Shown: in pieces, positions 22,400 to 35,205 of the stretch
Layout: every line of letters starts with the position of its first letter
Position numbering within the stretch: the first letter of the stretch is position 1
Program-made: the position numbers and the translations under genes
Notes under the pieces: generated by a model
What the model was told of the DNA's origin: nothing
What the model saw: only the letters and a program-made list of their open reading frames with translations
Databases searched by the model: none
NCBI RefSeq assembly: GCF_016808335.1
Contig: NC_053150.1
Coordinates: 28,848,030 to 28,912,029, forward strand
Length of the DNA: 64,000 nucleotides
Reading direction: 5' to 3'
Source of the DNA: Panicum virgatum
Lineage: Eukaryota; Streptophyta; Magnoliopsida; Poales; Poaceae

Positions 22400-22745
22400 C
22401 CAAGCAAGCCTGTAGAGAAGATAAAGGACATATCATTATCTGCCGCGGAGCACACATACGACAGCACCTTCTTCACCCCAGGATAAGCATAGCAGTGTAT
22501 GATCATGCTTGCTGAAAAATAGAAATCATAACTTATAGATCGACCGGTAGATTTTTAAAAAAAATTCCGCGGGTCTGTTGTAATTTGTAAGGAAAAGAGT
22601 TGTACTACATGTACCTGACCACAGGGCCACAATACTCGTGAAATACATAACCCACATGTTCTTGTTCAACAGTGTCGCGAGGGGATGTACAGGGCCGCTG
22701 CCAAAATTATTGCAGCCGTCAAAGTGTAGGCAATCCAAAGGACAC
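22400..22745 (-). other. Exon-like minus-strand segments, family not recognised
   Basis: Minus-strand frames read 'YPGVKKVLSYVCSAADNDMSFIFSTGLLGKF' (about 22470-22400, ending in a GTAAG-like donor). Farther upstream they read 'NKNMWVMYFTSIVALW' after a hydrophobic stretch (about 22740-22620, ending at GGTACATG). The pieces are non-repetitive, but with no start and no continuous reading. They could be a decayed host gene or chance. I cannot assign a function. Confidence 0.25.
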
Positions 22746-22858
22746 CCACAAGTTTGCAAATGATGAAGAAACAACAGCAAATTAAGCAGGTTGCACGAAA
22801 AATATGTGTTTACACGAAAACATGTTGTGCCAAATACCAAGCACTGAACATACAGCAT

Positions 22859-24480
22859 GTAGGGGCGCACCTTCCAGTGCCGCTGCACCATCCGGTATGG
22901 TGGACCGGTCAGACCGGTCTCGTCAGAGCACCCGACGAGGATCCAACGAACGCCCGCCTAGGAGGGACCCTATCGGGGTAGGCACACATTGGGTTACTCT
23001 AAGGTCGACATTCCACCTAGGGAATCCTCAAACACTGTCAAGGCGAAGGAAGAACATCAGGTATGGGGTTGGAAGAGTTATGATTTGGAGAGGACAAAAA
23101 GTAATGAAAGTAATAGATTGATATGATTTTGATTGACTAGATACCCTCAATCGTCCTTGGCCCTTTATATTATATGGAGGGGAGGTCTTGCCCCATTAGG
23201 AGTCAAGACCCTAACAAATTTTGTGCCAAATTACAACTTCTAACTCGGACTGCACAGTAAAAACCGGTCTGACCGCCCTGCTCAATCGGTCTGATCTGGA
23301 TCCCGAAGTCATAACTCTCTCAGCTGAACTCCAATGATGTTCTATATATGCATTTTGATCAACTAAATGAGAGTTACACAAGGGTGAAATCAATTTGCAT
23401 TTTGACAAAGTTGACTAGATAGGTCTGGTCGGTTTGTGCATACCAGTCATACTGGTTTGCACGTCTGTATCAATTTTGGTCGTCAACACATACCCACCTT
23501 TTTTTTTACAAAGCTTGCATGCCAAAAAGAAGCCTCTAGACCCAAATGTCTAAGGATGATGACAAACAATTTTTCAACCATATATTACTTCTAAGGGTGA
23601 TAGATACTATTGGCCATGACTTGCTCTAATTCAAGGTGATGACGAAACATTCGGCCTCCATACCTACTTGGTAGTTGCTGACCTTGCTGGTACTACCTCA
23701 ACCTGCTGCTCTATTGATACTTGCTTGCGCATCCATTGTAGCCTCCTCTTTTGAGCGTGAGATAAGCCCGAGGGATACCACCTCGACTGCAAACACTTGT
23801 TGTCTTGCTTCTTATTTTTCTCACCTCCTTTATCATTCGTACTATCACTTCTGACCAGATTATTGTTAGCGATAATCAGTCTTTGTGATGAGCCACTATT
23901 TGAATACGTAGAAGGATATTTATTAAATGATATATGATTTCATTTACATTCTTATATAATCCAAAGGTGCATAAAATATCAAAGATAAAACCAAAACCAT
24001 GGAGCAACCGGCCCATCAAATGAATATGGTACAACAGAATGATTACTTTGATGTGGACAAGATTCTGGTTGCTCCTGACCTCCCAGCGATGCATTCGCAT
24101 CCTTAGCTTTATTTGGCCGCCTCCTCTGCTCCTGAGCGACTTCATTCTTTTTATAATTGGCCAAGATCTCTTCAAAACTCAGCCTTGTTTTACTATTGGA
24201 TCTGGTCCTACGTTTAGAGCATCCAGTAGGTTCCACGACCGGTCCGACTGAACGGCGTAGAACCGAGGACACCTCTAACTTGTTGTTACCCCCATGTGTT
24301 GAATTCTTCAATGAAACTTTAGGGTCTTCCCCAGTGAAGCTTTCTCACCTTTTTCCAAAGGCTCAAATCTTTCTTCACCAACAATTACATTTTTTCCTTT
24401 GGTTGTTTCAGCTTGATTCATCTGAATTAACACTACACTTAGAGTATTCCAAGTGTACAGGAAAGGGGTTATGATCAACA
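22859..24480 (-). mobile_element. Minus-strand retroelement 3' end (LTR + internal relic)
   Basis: Read on the minus strand, an internal region with degraded frames (about 24480-23980, including 'LSFEEILANYKKNEVAQEQ' and 'SFDGPVAPWFWFY') leads to an A/G-rich tract (AAAAAAAAAGGTGGGTATG). It is followed by an LTR starting TGTTGACGACC at 23488 and ending near 22859. The LTR carries several 'accggtc(a/t)gaccggtct' phrases. Direct repeats CATAC at 22849-22853 and 23489-23493 also flank the LTR. The internal phrases recur in unclassified grass gypsy-like elements. No protease, RT or integrase is left. Confidence 0.55.
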
Positions 24481-24659
24481 TGCATTGCATGAAGAGCTAA
24501 TCATCCTTCATTTATGGCCAATTGAATTTGCCTATTGTTGGGTATTTTAGCGATAGCGAATAAAACCTCAAGCACATGAATACTGTTGTAGCTTTCACCT
24601 TAGAGTATTCCAAGAGTTATCGAATCGAAGAGAGCATGTGTGCACTAACTTCTATTCTA

Positions 24660-26240
24660 GTCGGTCCAAGTTTGCTGCAAGATAGGTGGCAATGGTAGAG
24701 AGGATTTCTAATATAGCACTACAGATGAGATAAAAGTAAATTGCTCGGGCAAAATACTCAGTTCAGGCACCAAGTTACACCTGGTCTGCCAGGTGACTCC
24801 AGCCAATAGCTTTACGCTATATCCAAACGTGGAGGAATACAAAGGACCAATACGGGTGTTACCACTACGGCCTACCTCTAACAATCCATGGGATAAAAGG
24901 AAAATGAAGGAGAATCCCTAGCCTAAACACCATGTCTATGCTATTAATTACTAATGTAGTCTTATTATATCTAGCGTCTAGCAGCAAACCACATGACTCC
25001 ATATAAATACGGAGTGACGAACCCACGAGTAAGAGAACTAATCTCACTCAATTATAAGTACTACTAGCATATATTATACCAAGTACAATACTAGAGATAT
25101 GAACCATGAATGCTTATTGAGCACTGAAGAATGTAGCAGCATCCATAGAGGTACAAGTTGGGAGAAGAGTGTCGACACCCCGGCACTTCTCCCGAGCTAC
25201 CCCATCACTCTCTCCCTACTCTAGGCACTAACTAGACAGCATCTAGCCTGAAATGAAGCTCTAAACCCTACATGAGAGATGCTCTTCACTATTGGTTGTG
25301 TGTCTCCAAATGGACCCCCCCCGCCCTCATATTTATAGATGGGGTACATGGTGTCTTCGGCGGCATTTGGACTTGAAGCACTTGGAACCGCCATTGGGAA
25401 CAAATGAGGAGGCGAAACGTGGAAGGGGAAGTTCGGTGGAGCTCAGCCTGGTTCCCACCACCTTACCCTTTGGCAGGGTGACTTGCAAGAGGGCCCTCAG
25501 GTCAGTAATGCATGCGCTAGCCCTGTCGTAATTCGATTGCATGTGTTTGTGGGCCCTTTAATCCATGTGATGCTGAACGGCGTGTTTTGATTGGTTAACA
25601 CCTTTTGTCTTGGATTGAGGGATTCTTGAGGTGTGTTTTCTCCCTTAATTGACCTTCATACAAATATTTACCAACACTTATGGAAATGGTTAGTAATAAA
25701 CCCCTACCACTAGATTGATGTTCATCTTTTATTTATTTATGTAGGACTTGATGATCTAAAATTGGTACTAAATGCCATCAACAACACCCCCACATTTAGC
25801 CTTTGCTCATCCTCGAATGAAGGAGAAAGGACTAAGGTAGAACATGATATCCAAAGGTATGAAGCGAGCATAAGAGATATTGTAACACATATCTTGTTCT
25901 TGTGAAGTGTCTATATCATACTATCTTGGGTAGTTGAAGCATGGAATAGTCTTGAATCAAATCAATTCTACTCATCATGTCAACTGGCTTGGGATTTTTC
26001 AATAATTTTCAAAACAATCCTTGCTTAGCTCCTCATTTGATTCCCTCAGATCACTCAATGTGTATATGTCATTACCAAGGCATTTGGCTTGCCTTTTCTT
26101 CATCCTACTTCTATAGTGGCTATATGTGGAGCTTAAGGTATGTACGAAGGATGAGGCATACTTGTATCACATGTATTGCCAAGTCAAAAACCGGATCCAA
26201 AGAGAAGAACAAGTCATACAATTAGATCAAGAGATGCACG
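24660..26240 (-). mobile_element. Ty3/gypsy 3' LTR with polypurine tract, minus strand
   Basis: On the minus strand 'cgaggatgagcaaaggctaaatgtgggggtg' (25817-25787) is the polypurine tract wording of Athila/Tekay-type grass gypsy elements. It is followed by TGTTGATGGCATTTAG, an LTR start at about 25783. The LTR runs leftward to roughly 24660 and contains a TATA-like 'ATTTATAGATGGGG' reading near 25330. 25817-26240 is the short 3' untranslated part of the element. No coding region remains. Confidence 0.6.
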
Positions 26241-26319
26241 AGTATGAATATGGTGGATGATGAATGGTGTATGAAATGAAAACTCCTTTTGTATGATTTC
26301 TCTCTACTTATATAAAATG

Positions 26320-26480
26320 TGTGGTCATGGTTTAAAAGGTGTTGCCTTGGTGTCAAGACAGTAAAAGTTTCTAGGCGTCGTGACTGCCTAGCTCCGTGTA
26401 AGGCGTCTACCTTGCTTGATATGGCGTTCGCTTTCTTGATTTGGCATCCGAGCATTGTCACGGCCTCCTAGCGGACGCTT
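26320..26480. repeat. AGGCG-rich repeat, copy 1
   Basis: The wording 'ttaaaaggtgttgcc...ctaggcgtcgtgactgcctag...taaggcgtctaccttgctt' is a diverged relative of the repeats at 46040-46120 and 50165-50305. The pattern (runs of complementary aggcg/cgcct between TTTAAAA-like ends) fits a non-autonomous hAT-like or MITE family of grasses. Confidence 0.45.
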
Positions 26481-26484
26481 CAAG

Positions 26485-27038
26485 TAGGGATGTAAACGGA
26501 TCAAATACGGACGGATATCAATGATATTGTATTTGTTTTCACATTTTCTATCGGATTTGGATTCAAACACGGATAGACTTGGATACATATACGAATGTGG
26601 ATAGCTTTGATTACGAATACGAATAGATGTGTATCGAATACAGGGCAAATCGGATGCGGTTAATATTAGGTACATATATTTCTTCAGATATCGAGTAAAG
26701 GCAATATTTATATCACTCATATCACACATGTTGTAACATTCGAACACCTAGGAGTCCAAATGTTAACTAGACTAGGCACTTGTGCCCGTGCGTTGCTATA
26801 GACAAAGTCAAGTATCAGATACGTATTGGTGCTCGTGTGTTAATTTGTAAGAGTCTTCACAATCGAGTCATGAACAGAGGGGGTTAGACCGACTCGCATA
26901 TGGGATGGACTAACATGTGCAAACCTTACTCCCTTTAGAAATAAGTATAGATATGCTTAACAAAACAAATTAACAAATAATTGCATAACATGTTCAACTT
27001 ACTACGTAGATGATCGAGATTTGATTACATGACATTCT
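26485..27038. other. Intergenic DNA left of the Tat element
   Basis: From 26486 'tagggatgtaaacgg' begins a stretch full of 'cggat' and 'gaatacgaata' phrases typical of a grass hAT-type MITE ('TAGGGATGTAAACGG' end). At about 26775 'ggcacttgtgcccgtgcgttgctat' is another common grass repeat end. No gene was seen. Confidence 0.4.
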
Positions 27039-27043
27039 AGTTG

Positions 27044-27995
27044 TGACGGGGGTGTAAACCCGGGATCCCTGACAGGCCCGACTTGTGGAAAGGGAAGCCC
27101 AGCAGATTCATTGGGCCAAGAACGGGATGGCCCACTAACCCGCGTAGGGAGCTGCCTTCGTCCCTAAGCCAACACGTCCGGGAGCCCAACCTCCTGGGAT
27201 GCGTGGCGGCCCGCCGATCTAGTGCCCTGGGTCAGAGCCAAGCCGGATGACCTGGGACGTGTGCTCCAAGGAAGCCACTCCGCCTGACAGGTGTGCCGGC
27301 CAAGACAGGTCCCGTACAGGCCCCGCGATGCCAGCCCTCCTTATCTTGCGGCGCGGGCATAGGCTACAGGACCCCTGACAAAGAGACAGCACCGCCCACG
27401 CGGGCCCCGCGACACTACAGGAGGGGACGTCAACAGGACGTCGCCTCCCCAGCCGTAATGATGGTTGCCTCTGCGCACCACCTTATTACGCCAGCAAGCG
27501 TGACCAGACGCCCCTGGCCTGACCTCGATAATGCACCCCTCACCGGGTGTGCCATCCTGCTGGCAGGGGCTACGCAAGGGAAACGTAAGGTAGCCCTGCT
27601 GATAAGGAACGTAGGCCTAGACGGACAAGACCGGAGGTGACCCCTGAACGACCATCCGAGTGATCGGGCCTCCCCGACTGAGCACTCAGCGCTAGATATA
27701 TGTAAATGGGGGACCCCACCTTGGACTATAAAAGAGAAAGCCCCCCGCGTAGGAATGGGTTGGACTCCTAGAGGTTCGACACTGCTTGACCAGCTTGTAA
27801 GCTCCGCTCTGAACTTTGAGCACACGGGCTCAAGAGCAATAGAGCAAGAACACCACCCCCCATACTGGACGTAGGGCACATTCGGCCTGAACCAGTCTAA
27901 ATCCTCGAGTCTTTGCGTGCTAGACCATATCCGATCAAGCGCACATCAAACGAGCAATCGAGTAGTTTAGTAGTCGCCCATTTCCCGCAGTGACA
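27044..27995 (+). repeat. Tat element 5' LTR (952 bp)
   Basis: It begins TGACGGGGGTGTAAACCC and ends CCCGCAGTGACA. A TATA box TATAAAAG is at 27727-27734. Open frames across it also occur in the 3' LTR and are not genes. Compared with the 3' LTR it lacks about 156 bp after 'ccgactgag' (near 27680). Confidence 0.93.
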
Positions 27996-27996
27996 G

Positions 27997-28014
27997 TTTG
28001 GCGCCGTCCGTGGG
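27997..28014 (+). other. Primer-binding site of the Tat element
   Basis: TTTGGCGCCGTCCGTGGG begins two bases after the 5' LTR and has the TGGCGCCGT wording that follows the 5' LTR of many plant gypsy elements. The priming tRNA was not determined. Confidence 0.7.
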
Positions 28015-28048
28015 GAGCGCTTTGTGCGTTCACTGCTTCGGCGATCGG

Positions 28049-31000
28049 ATGGTATTGATTACTCCATTCGCCACCCCGGCTGCGAGCCGGAGCGAGACGA
28101 TCCGCTTTGGCTCCGTGGAATTCCCCGCGGTCCCTCGTGATGGATCGTGGGCGTCTCCACTGTTCCCACCTTCCCAGACCTTCCACTTTGGAAGCCTGGA
28201 GTTCGTCACCAACCAACTCAGTGCACTGCGCCTCCGCGAGGAGGAAGCCGCTCCGGCGGCCGCAGAGGAGCCCGCTCCTCCTCCCAAGCCTCACAAACAA
28301 AGGCATCGGCGATCAGTTCACTGGCGCATCAGGAAGCGCAAGCCATCACAACCAACTCGTGCGGTGCTCCGCCGCATCACGCTCATGATGGCCTCCAACC
28401 TCGCCGTCGAGGACGTCAACCTGGTCCTTTTCTCTCTGGACAACGTCTCTCGGCAGCTTGCGGGTGGACCTCCGCTCCTGACGCCCTGCTCGTTCTCGGA
28501 GCGGCTTCTGTTCGGCCTACGCAACTCCGCGAGCGTCTATGTTCGGGAGCTGCACAAAGCCGCCCAAGGGCGCCAGCCCGCATCTCACTTCGTGGGCATG
28601 ACCGAGAGCAACCCCGACTCCATCCACGACCTCCTGTGCTACGAGGATCCACTAAATTATTCCTCCAGCACGGGAGACAACCACCTAGAGGGAGCATCCC
28701 CGCCGCCGCGCATGTGCGCCATGGCCGACAACGACCTACCGCTGGAGGTGGTGCCGTCCGAGCAGACGCACACCCCACCGGACCACCGCGAGCGCGCACT
28801 CGTCAACGCGCAGGCTCACGGCTAAGATCTCCGCCATCGCCAACAGACGCCCCCGCCCATGGACCAGCCTCCGCGGGCTCCCTCCGGGTCAAAGGGAATA
28901 AACCCCGCAGGTTCCGCGCATCAACGTGCGCGCGGGGTCAACCGCGACATAATCAACGATGCCCGCATGTAGCTCTCGCAAGAGTTCCATGCAGGCCAGA
29001 ACATCGCAGCGGCCGCGATCCTTCTGCAGACACTGCCGGAGCTAGAGGACCAGGCCCAGAGGAACCTTCACCGCCAGGTGCGGAACCTGGTAGAACTCGC
29101 CGCCGTCCAGCAGGCGGAGAGCTCCTCACTGCACCGTAGGCAGGCCGCTGCCTCGTGTCCCGCCGGCGGTGTGAGCCACTGTGGGCGGGAACCATCCGAG
29201 GTACAACACCCCCCACTGGCACAGCAGGCAAATTTGGGCGGCGTACCAGCCCCGGCGGCGGCATCCGCTCCTCTCCCGCCGAGGCCGCCGGTTCACGACC
29301 GCGTCGGTCCCAACTACGACACGCGCGGTGTGATCCAAGGCCGGCAACAGGCGAGGCATCATGCCGACGTTGACCGCACTGCCGCTCGAGAAGAGGACGC
29401 GCAGGCATACTCACCCAACCCGGAGCGCTCACCGCTCTAGCGAGGGGGACGCCCCTGCAACCCCGACGTGGACCGCGACCGGTGTCCGAGCCCGGACCCC
29501 ACCGGACCAAACGCCTTTTCCAGGGCGATTCGTGGGGCACCTTTCCCTGAACACTTTCAGCCGCCGGCGAACATCGTATAATATACTAGGGATACGAACC
29601 CCGGCGTGTGGCTGGAGGACTACCGGCTTGCATACCAGGCCGGAGGAGCGAGCGACGACCGCTTCATCATCCAGTATCTCCCAATATGCTTGGGAGAAAA
29701 CGTCCGTGCCTGGCTGGAGTTCTTGCCCGCCGACTACATCGGTAGCTGGGCAGACCTCCGGAAAGTGTTCATCGGCAACTTTTAAGGCACGTACGTACGT
29801 CCGGGCAATTCTTGGGACCTCAAGAACTGCAAGCAGGAGACCGGCGAGTCCCTACGTGACTACATCCGACGCTTCTCCAAGAAGTGCAACTCACTCCCCG
29901 GCGTCGTTGATGCTGACATCATCAGCGGGACGCACTGCAAGACCCTGGTCCACAAACTGGGGTGCCAAAAGCCGCACACCACACATGAACTCTTGGAGAT
30001 CGCCACCAGCCACACCTCCGGCGAGGAGGCGATCGGGGCCATCTTCGAGCGCGACCCGCAAGCGGCGAAGGCAAAGCAACATGACCGTGACAGGCCTTCC
30101 TCAAGCCGCAAGGATAAGAGGAACAAGAAGAATCGCCGACCTCCCGCCACCGGTGAGGTCGCGGCGACCGACCGCCAAGATAAGCGCCCTCCTAGAAACG
30201 ACCACTTCAACCAGCTTCTAGAGAGGCCATGCACCAACCATGGCTATTGTGACGTGATGAAGCGCCTCCTCCGCAGGATAGCCAAGACCGACGGCGACGG
30301 CCGCGACAAGCGACCCGACACCGACCAGGACAAAGAGAAGCTGGCGGAAGGAGAGTTCCCGGACGTGAACCGGTGCTTGGTCATCATCGGCGGCCTGGAG
30401 GACGAGTGTTCCCGGCGATTGCAAAACGTGCGACTCCGCGAGGTATGTGCTGCCGCGAGTTCTATTCCCAGAAAGTTAAAGTGGGCATCCACGCCCATTA
30501 TTTTCGATCAAGATGACCATCCGGCCAGCATCCCTCGGCCTGGGAGCTACCCTCTCGTCGTCGACCCCGTCGTCAGCAACATGCACCCATCCAAGGTGCT
30601 GATGGACGGGGGCAGTAGCCTCAACATCCTCTACATCGACACCGTGGAGGCCATGGGGATCCCGCGAGCCTGCCTGCGAGCCTCTCTCTTCCCCTTCTAC
30701 GGCATCCTGCCGGGCATGAAGGTGTACCCGGTCGGCAACATCTACTTGTCGGTCACGTTCGGCATCAAAGCCAACTTCCGCATCGAAACCCTCATGTTTG
30801 AGGTGCTGGACTGGAAGGGGGCGTACCACATCATTCTCGGGCGCCCCGCCTACACCAAGTTCATGGTGGTGCCCAACTACACCTACCTCAAGCTCAAGCT
30901 GCCAGGCCCGAACGGGGTCATCACGGTGAGCGGCTCCTTCGAGCAGGCCTATGTCAACAGCCGCGAGTACTTCGACCTCGCCACCACTGCGGCAAACTCG

Positions 31001-34000
31001 GCTGAGCTTGGCCAGCTTCGCGCCACCACTCCCGAGTGTCGTCCTGACCCTGGCAAGCCCAGCCAGGCATCGGCCTTCGTCTCAACTGACGAGACCAAGC
31101 CGGTCATGGTCGAAGACACTGACCCAACCAAGACGGTGCGGGTCGGCACCCAGCTGTCGGCCAAATAGGAACACGCGCTCGTCGACTTCCTCCGCGCCAA
31201 CAAGCACACTTTTGCCTGGAAGCCGTCCGACATGCCAGGCATCCCAAGGGAGGTCGCCGAGCACGAGCTCCGCATTTTGCCGTGATCCAAGCCCGTCCAG
31301 CAATGCCTACGCCGCTTCGACGATGAGAGGCGTAGAGCCATAGGAGAAGAAATAGCTAAGCTGTTAGCCGCTGGCTTCATAAAAGAAGTCTATCACTTCG
31401 GCTGGCTTTCTAACCCGGTCCTTGTAAAAAAGAAAACTAGTCAATGGAGGATGTGTGTCGATTACACCAGCCTGAACAAGGCTTGCCCCAAAGACCCTTT
31501 TTCTTTGCCTAGAATAGATCAGATAATCGACTCCACCTCTGGATGCGAGATCTTATCCTTTCTAGACGCTTACTCGGGCTATCACCAGATAGCGATGAAG
31601 GAATCCGACCAGCTCACGACATCCTTCATCATGCCATTTGGCTCATACTGTTATGTGTCGATGCTATTCGGTCTTAAGAATGCAGGGGCAACATACCAGC
31701 GATGCATGCAAGCCTGCTTCTCCGACCCGATCAACCCGCCGATCGACCCCAACCGGCCAGACCCACCTCGGGCGATGGTCGCGGTCTACGTTGACGACAT
31801 TGTCGTCAAGATGCTGCGTGCGGACGAACTAGTTTCCACCTTGAGCACCACGTTTGCAAATCTCAAGAGGTTCAATATCAAATTGAATCCTGAGAAATGT
31901 ACGTTCCGTGTGCCTAAGGGCAAACTTCTCGGGTACATGGTGTCCGAGCGCGGCATTGAAGCCAACCATGACAAAATCACGGCTATCACCAACATGGGTA
32001 CCATCCACGGCATCAAAGGCGTCCAGAGGTTAATCGGGTGCCTAGCAGCGCTCAGCCGGTTCATCGCCCGACTGGGAGAGCGAGGCCGGCCGTTGTACAA
32101 ACTCCTCAAGAAATCCAACACCTTTGTCTGGACAGAGGAGGCACAGGCAGCCCTCGACCGCCTCAAGACTCTCTTATCCACTCCACCGGTGCTCGTGGCA
32201 CCGGATCCCTGCGAACCCCTTTTGCTTGACCTGGCAGCCACTAACCATGTGGTCAGCGCCGCTCTGGTGGTTGAAAGGGAAGAACATGGACACACCCTTA
32301 AGGTCCAAAGTCCCGTATATTTGGTCAGTGAAGTACTATCTGAAACCAAGTCACGGTATCCGCAAACACAAAAACTCCTCTACGCCATCATCATGGCGGC
32401 CAAGAAGCTGCGACACTACTTCACCGAGCATGAGGTGTCGGTCGTCACCTCGTTCCCACTCGGAAAAGTTGTCCGCAACGGCGATGCCATGGGGCGGATA
32501 TCCAAATGGGCGGTCGAGCTGATGGGCTATGACGTCAAGTTCGTGCCACGCACGGCGATAAAGTCTCAGGCCCTGGCCGACTTCATCGCCGAGTGGACGG
32601 AAGTCCAAGCTCCAACCCCAGAAATCTCTCATGAGTACTGGACCCTCTACTTCGACGGATCGGTCATGGGACCCGGCGCGGGGGCCGGGGTCATCCTGGT
32701 CTCCCCAAAAGGTGGCAAGTTCCAGTACGCAGTTCGCCTCCACTTTCCCACATCAAACAACGTCGCCGAGTATGAGGCGCTCATGAGCGGCCTCCGCATA
32801 GCCATTGACATCGGGGCAACCCGCCTGTACGTCTACGGCGACTCCATGCTAGTAATCGACCAGGTCATGAAGAACTCTAACTGCGAGAGCCCTCTCATGG
32901 ATGCATACTGCCAGGAAGTCCGTAAGCTAGAAGGGAGATTCCGGGGTCTGGAGCTCCACCACATCCCACGGAAGCAAACCCCGATACGGACGCTCTCGCA
33001 AAGATGGCCGCCGAGCGCAAGCCGGCGCCCAATGGCATTTTTGTCAACAACCTGAACACGCTGTCAGCACGAGAGAAGCAGCCAGCCGTAGACAGGACAA
33101 AAACAGGGGAAACAGAGCATGCAGAGAAAACAGAGCACGCTCCCTCCGACCCAGCCCCCGACAAGGTACCCGGGGGCCCAACTAGTCTTGCAACGGGACA
33201 ATCTGACCCAAGCCAGGCAGACAACGCAGATTGGAGAGCCGACCTATTGGCTTATCTCCTCCACAAAGTCCTCCCCAAGAAACGCAACGCAGCCCACCGG
33301 GTAGCCCGACGAGCCAAAACCTTCGCCGTCGAGTAATCGACGGCGAGCTCTACAAACGCAGCCCCTCAGAAACTGGCATTCTCATGAAGTGCATCCCCAT
33401 TGCCCAGGGCAAAGAGCTTCTTCTCGAGATACACGCCAGGATCTGTGGACACCATGCTGCACCATGCTCCTTGGTCGGAAAAGCTTTTCGGCAAGGATTC
33501 TACTGGCCAACAGCACTGCGCAACGCGGAGGAGATCGTCCGTGCATGCAAAGGCTACCAATTCTACGCAAAACAAACCCACCTGCCAGCCCAAGCCCTTG
33601 AAACCATTCCCATAACATGGCCATTCGTCGTATGGGGCCTAGACATGATCGGGCCACTCAAGAAGGCACCAGGAGGGTTCACCCACTTACTTGTCGCAAT
33701 CGACAAGTTCACAAAATGGATAGAGGCAAAACTGATAACCATAATTGACTCCAAGGAGGCCGTCAAGTTCTTGGACATCATTTACAAATTCGGCGTGCCC
33801 AATTCCATCATTACCGACAACGGAACCAACTTCACAGGCCACTATTTCCAAGAGTTCGCGGAAGGATACAGGATCCGGATCGACTGGGCATCGGTCGGAC
33901 ATCCGCGCACAAACAAGCAAGTCGAAAGAGCTAACGGCCTAATCCTCCAAGGGCTCAAACCGCGCATTTTTGACACGCTCAAAAAGTTCGCGGGTCGTTG

Positions 34001-34477
34001 GGTGGAAGAACTGCCGGCAGTGCTCTGGAGTTTGCGAACCACTCCTAACCAGTCAACAGGGCTAACACCTTTTTTTTCCTAACGTACAGTTCAGAGGCCG
34101 TGCATCCTTCCGATCTGGACTACGGCGCCCCTAGAGTCAAAGCATTTGACCCAGAGACGGTGGCCGAAGCCCAGAGGGACGCCATGGAAGTCTTAGAGGA
34201 AGCAAGGCTGGCAATGTTGCATCGATCGGCCCGTTACCAACAAACTTTACGCAGGTACCATGAGAGGCGCATACGGAAGAGGACGCTGCAGGTCGGAGAT
34301 CTAGTCCTGCGATGAGTCATGTCGACGAAGGACAAGCACAAGCTCTCGCCGCCATGGGAAGGACCCTACAGCATCGCAGAAGTCATACGCCCAGGCACCT
34401 ACAAGCTAAAAGACTCTGACGGTAACATTCTGACCAACTCTTGGAACATAGACCAGTTACAGCGTTTCTTCCCGTAA
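28049..34477 (+). pseudogene. Tat gag-pro-pol polyprotein, decayed
   Basis: One reading frame runs from the ATG at 28049 to about 32975, broken by stops at 28823, 28970, 29438, 29579, 29783, 31166 and 31283. Gag part: 'VWLEDYRLAYQAGGASDD', 'WADLRKVFIGNF' and 'SLRDYIRRFSKKCNSLPG' (29600-29910). Protease: VLMDGGSSLNILY (about 30600). RT (31430-31960): FLDAYSGYHQ and YVDDIV (about 31787). RNase H (32635-32975): YFDGSVMGPGAGAG, EYEALMSGL and YGDSML. A one-base deletion in the A-run at 32975-32977 shifts the frame. About +2 bases near 33333 and +2 in the T-run near 34070 shift it again. Integrase (33231-34080): His pair in 'HARICGHH', but the zinc-binding C..C is CKGYQFY (second Cys replaced by Tyr); catalytic DMIGPL, DNGTNF and QVERANG. 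The C-terminal part passes a TGA at 34313 and ends at 34477. Confidence 0.92.
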
Positions 34478-34527
34478 GAAGCACTAGCGGCTCAGTCCAA
34501 GTGCCCTGACCCGGCCACTTCCGACTC

Positions 34528-34830
34528 GGCGCACTCGGGGGCCGACACCTGTCAATTTTTCCTCCTCACCGCACAGCACAGTGCACTCACCCGGCGTACC
34601 AACCCGGCCACTCCCGGCCCGGAATCACTCGAGGGCCAGACACCTGCATTTTTTTTACCTGCCCACAACACACAAGCTCTCTGGTTTCTAGCACCCCGAC
34701 CCATCCACATTTGGCTCAGAGCGCTCGGGGGCCAAACCATGGTCTTCGACCATTCTACTTTCTGTTGTTTTCCGCCTCTACAGCCCCTTGCCTTGAGCAC
34801 TCTCAGGCCAAGGCGCTCGGGGGCCTCACT
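34528..34830 (+). repeat. Fourfold PPT-like motif array after pol
   Basis: The motif 'GC(A/G)CTCGGGGGCC' recurs at 34532, 34626 (CTCGAGGGCC), 34722 and 34814, spaced 94, 96 and 92 bp. The true polypurine tract at 43262-43276 (TCGCTCGGGGGCCTC) directly before the 3' LTR has the same core. The intervening sequences are only loosely alike ('gacccggccac', 'acacctg(t/c)'). Confidence 0.75.
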
Positions 34831-35205
34831 AGGATGGACTGCGCAGCATGCGCACACCAGTCTCTCTCTATTGTCACACGACACACGACTATTTCTACTA
34901 ATTCACATTTTTTCCACCCTACTCAAATGCTTTTCCTGAACTATCCAATCAATTGGATCCGTGTAACGATCTACGGCGACTAGCGAATGATGCCTCTGGG
35001 CTAGCTCCCGGCTATACGTCGCAGCCTACGATCAGCACGCAGTTCCAAAAGAAAGGAGTGCAGAGGGCCAAAAACGTTCACGAGTAAGCGGAAAAGCGAA
35101 CAGTAGACTTCCTTTCAAAAAAATAGAAATTCACTATGACCACAAAACACAAGATGTTTTTTCCCTCACTAGCAATCCCACGTAAAACGAAAACTAACAT
35201 ATCGT

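Noticed and set aside
27293..27879. Open frames of about 115-149 codons in the Tat LTRs (also 43526-43873)
   Set aside because: Present in both LTRs, no known domain, disrupted by LTR differences; non-coding repeat.
27998..28048. Upstream extension of gag starting within the primer-binding site
   Set aside because: It has no ATG there; the first ATG in the gag frame is at 28049.
28147..29139. 330-codon plus-strand frame over gag
   Set aside because: Wrong frame relative to the gag motifs (VWLEDYRLA, SLRDYIRRFS); a composition effect.
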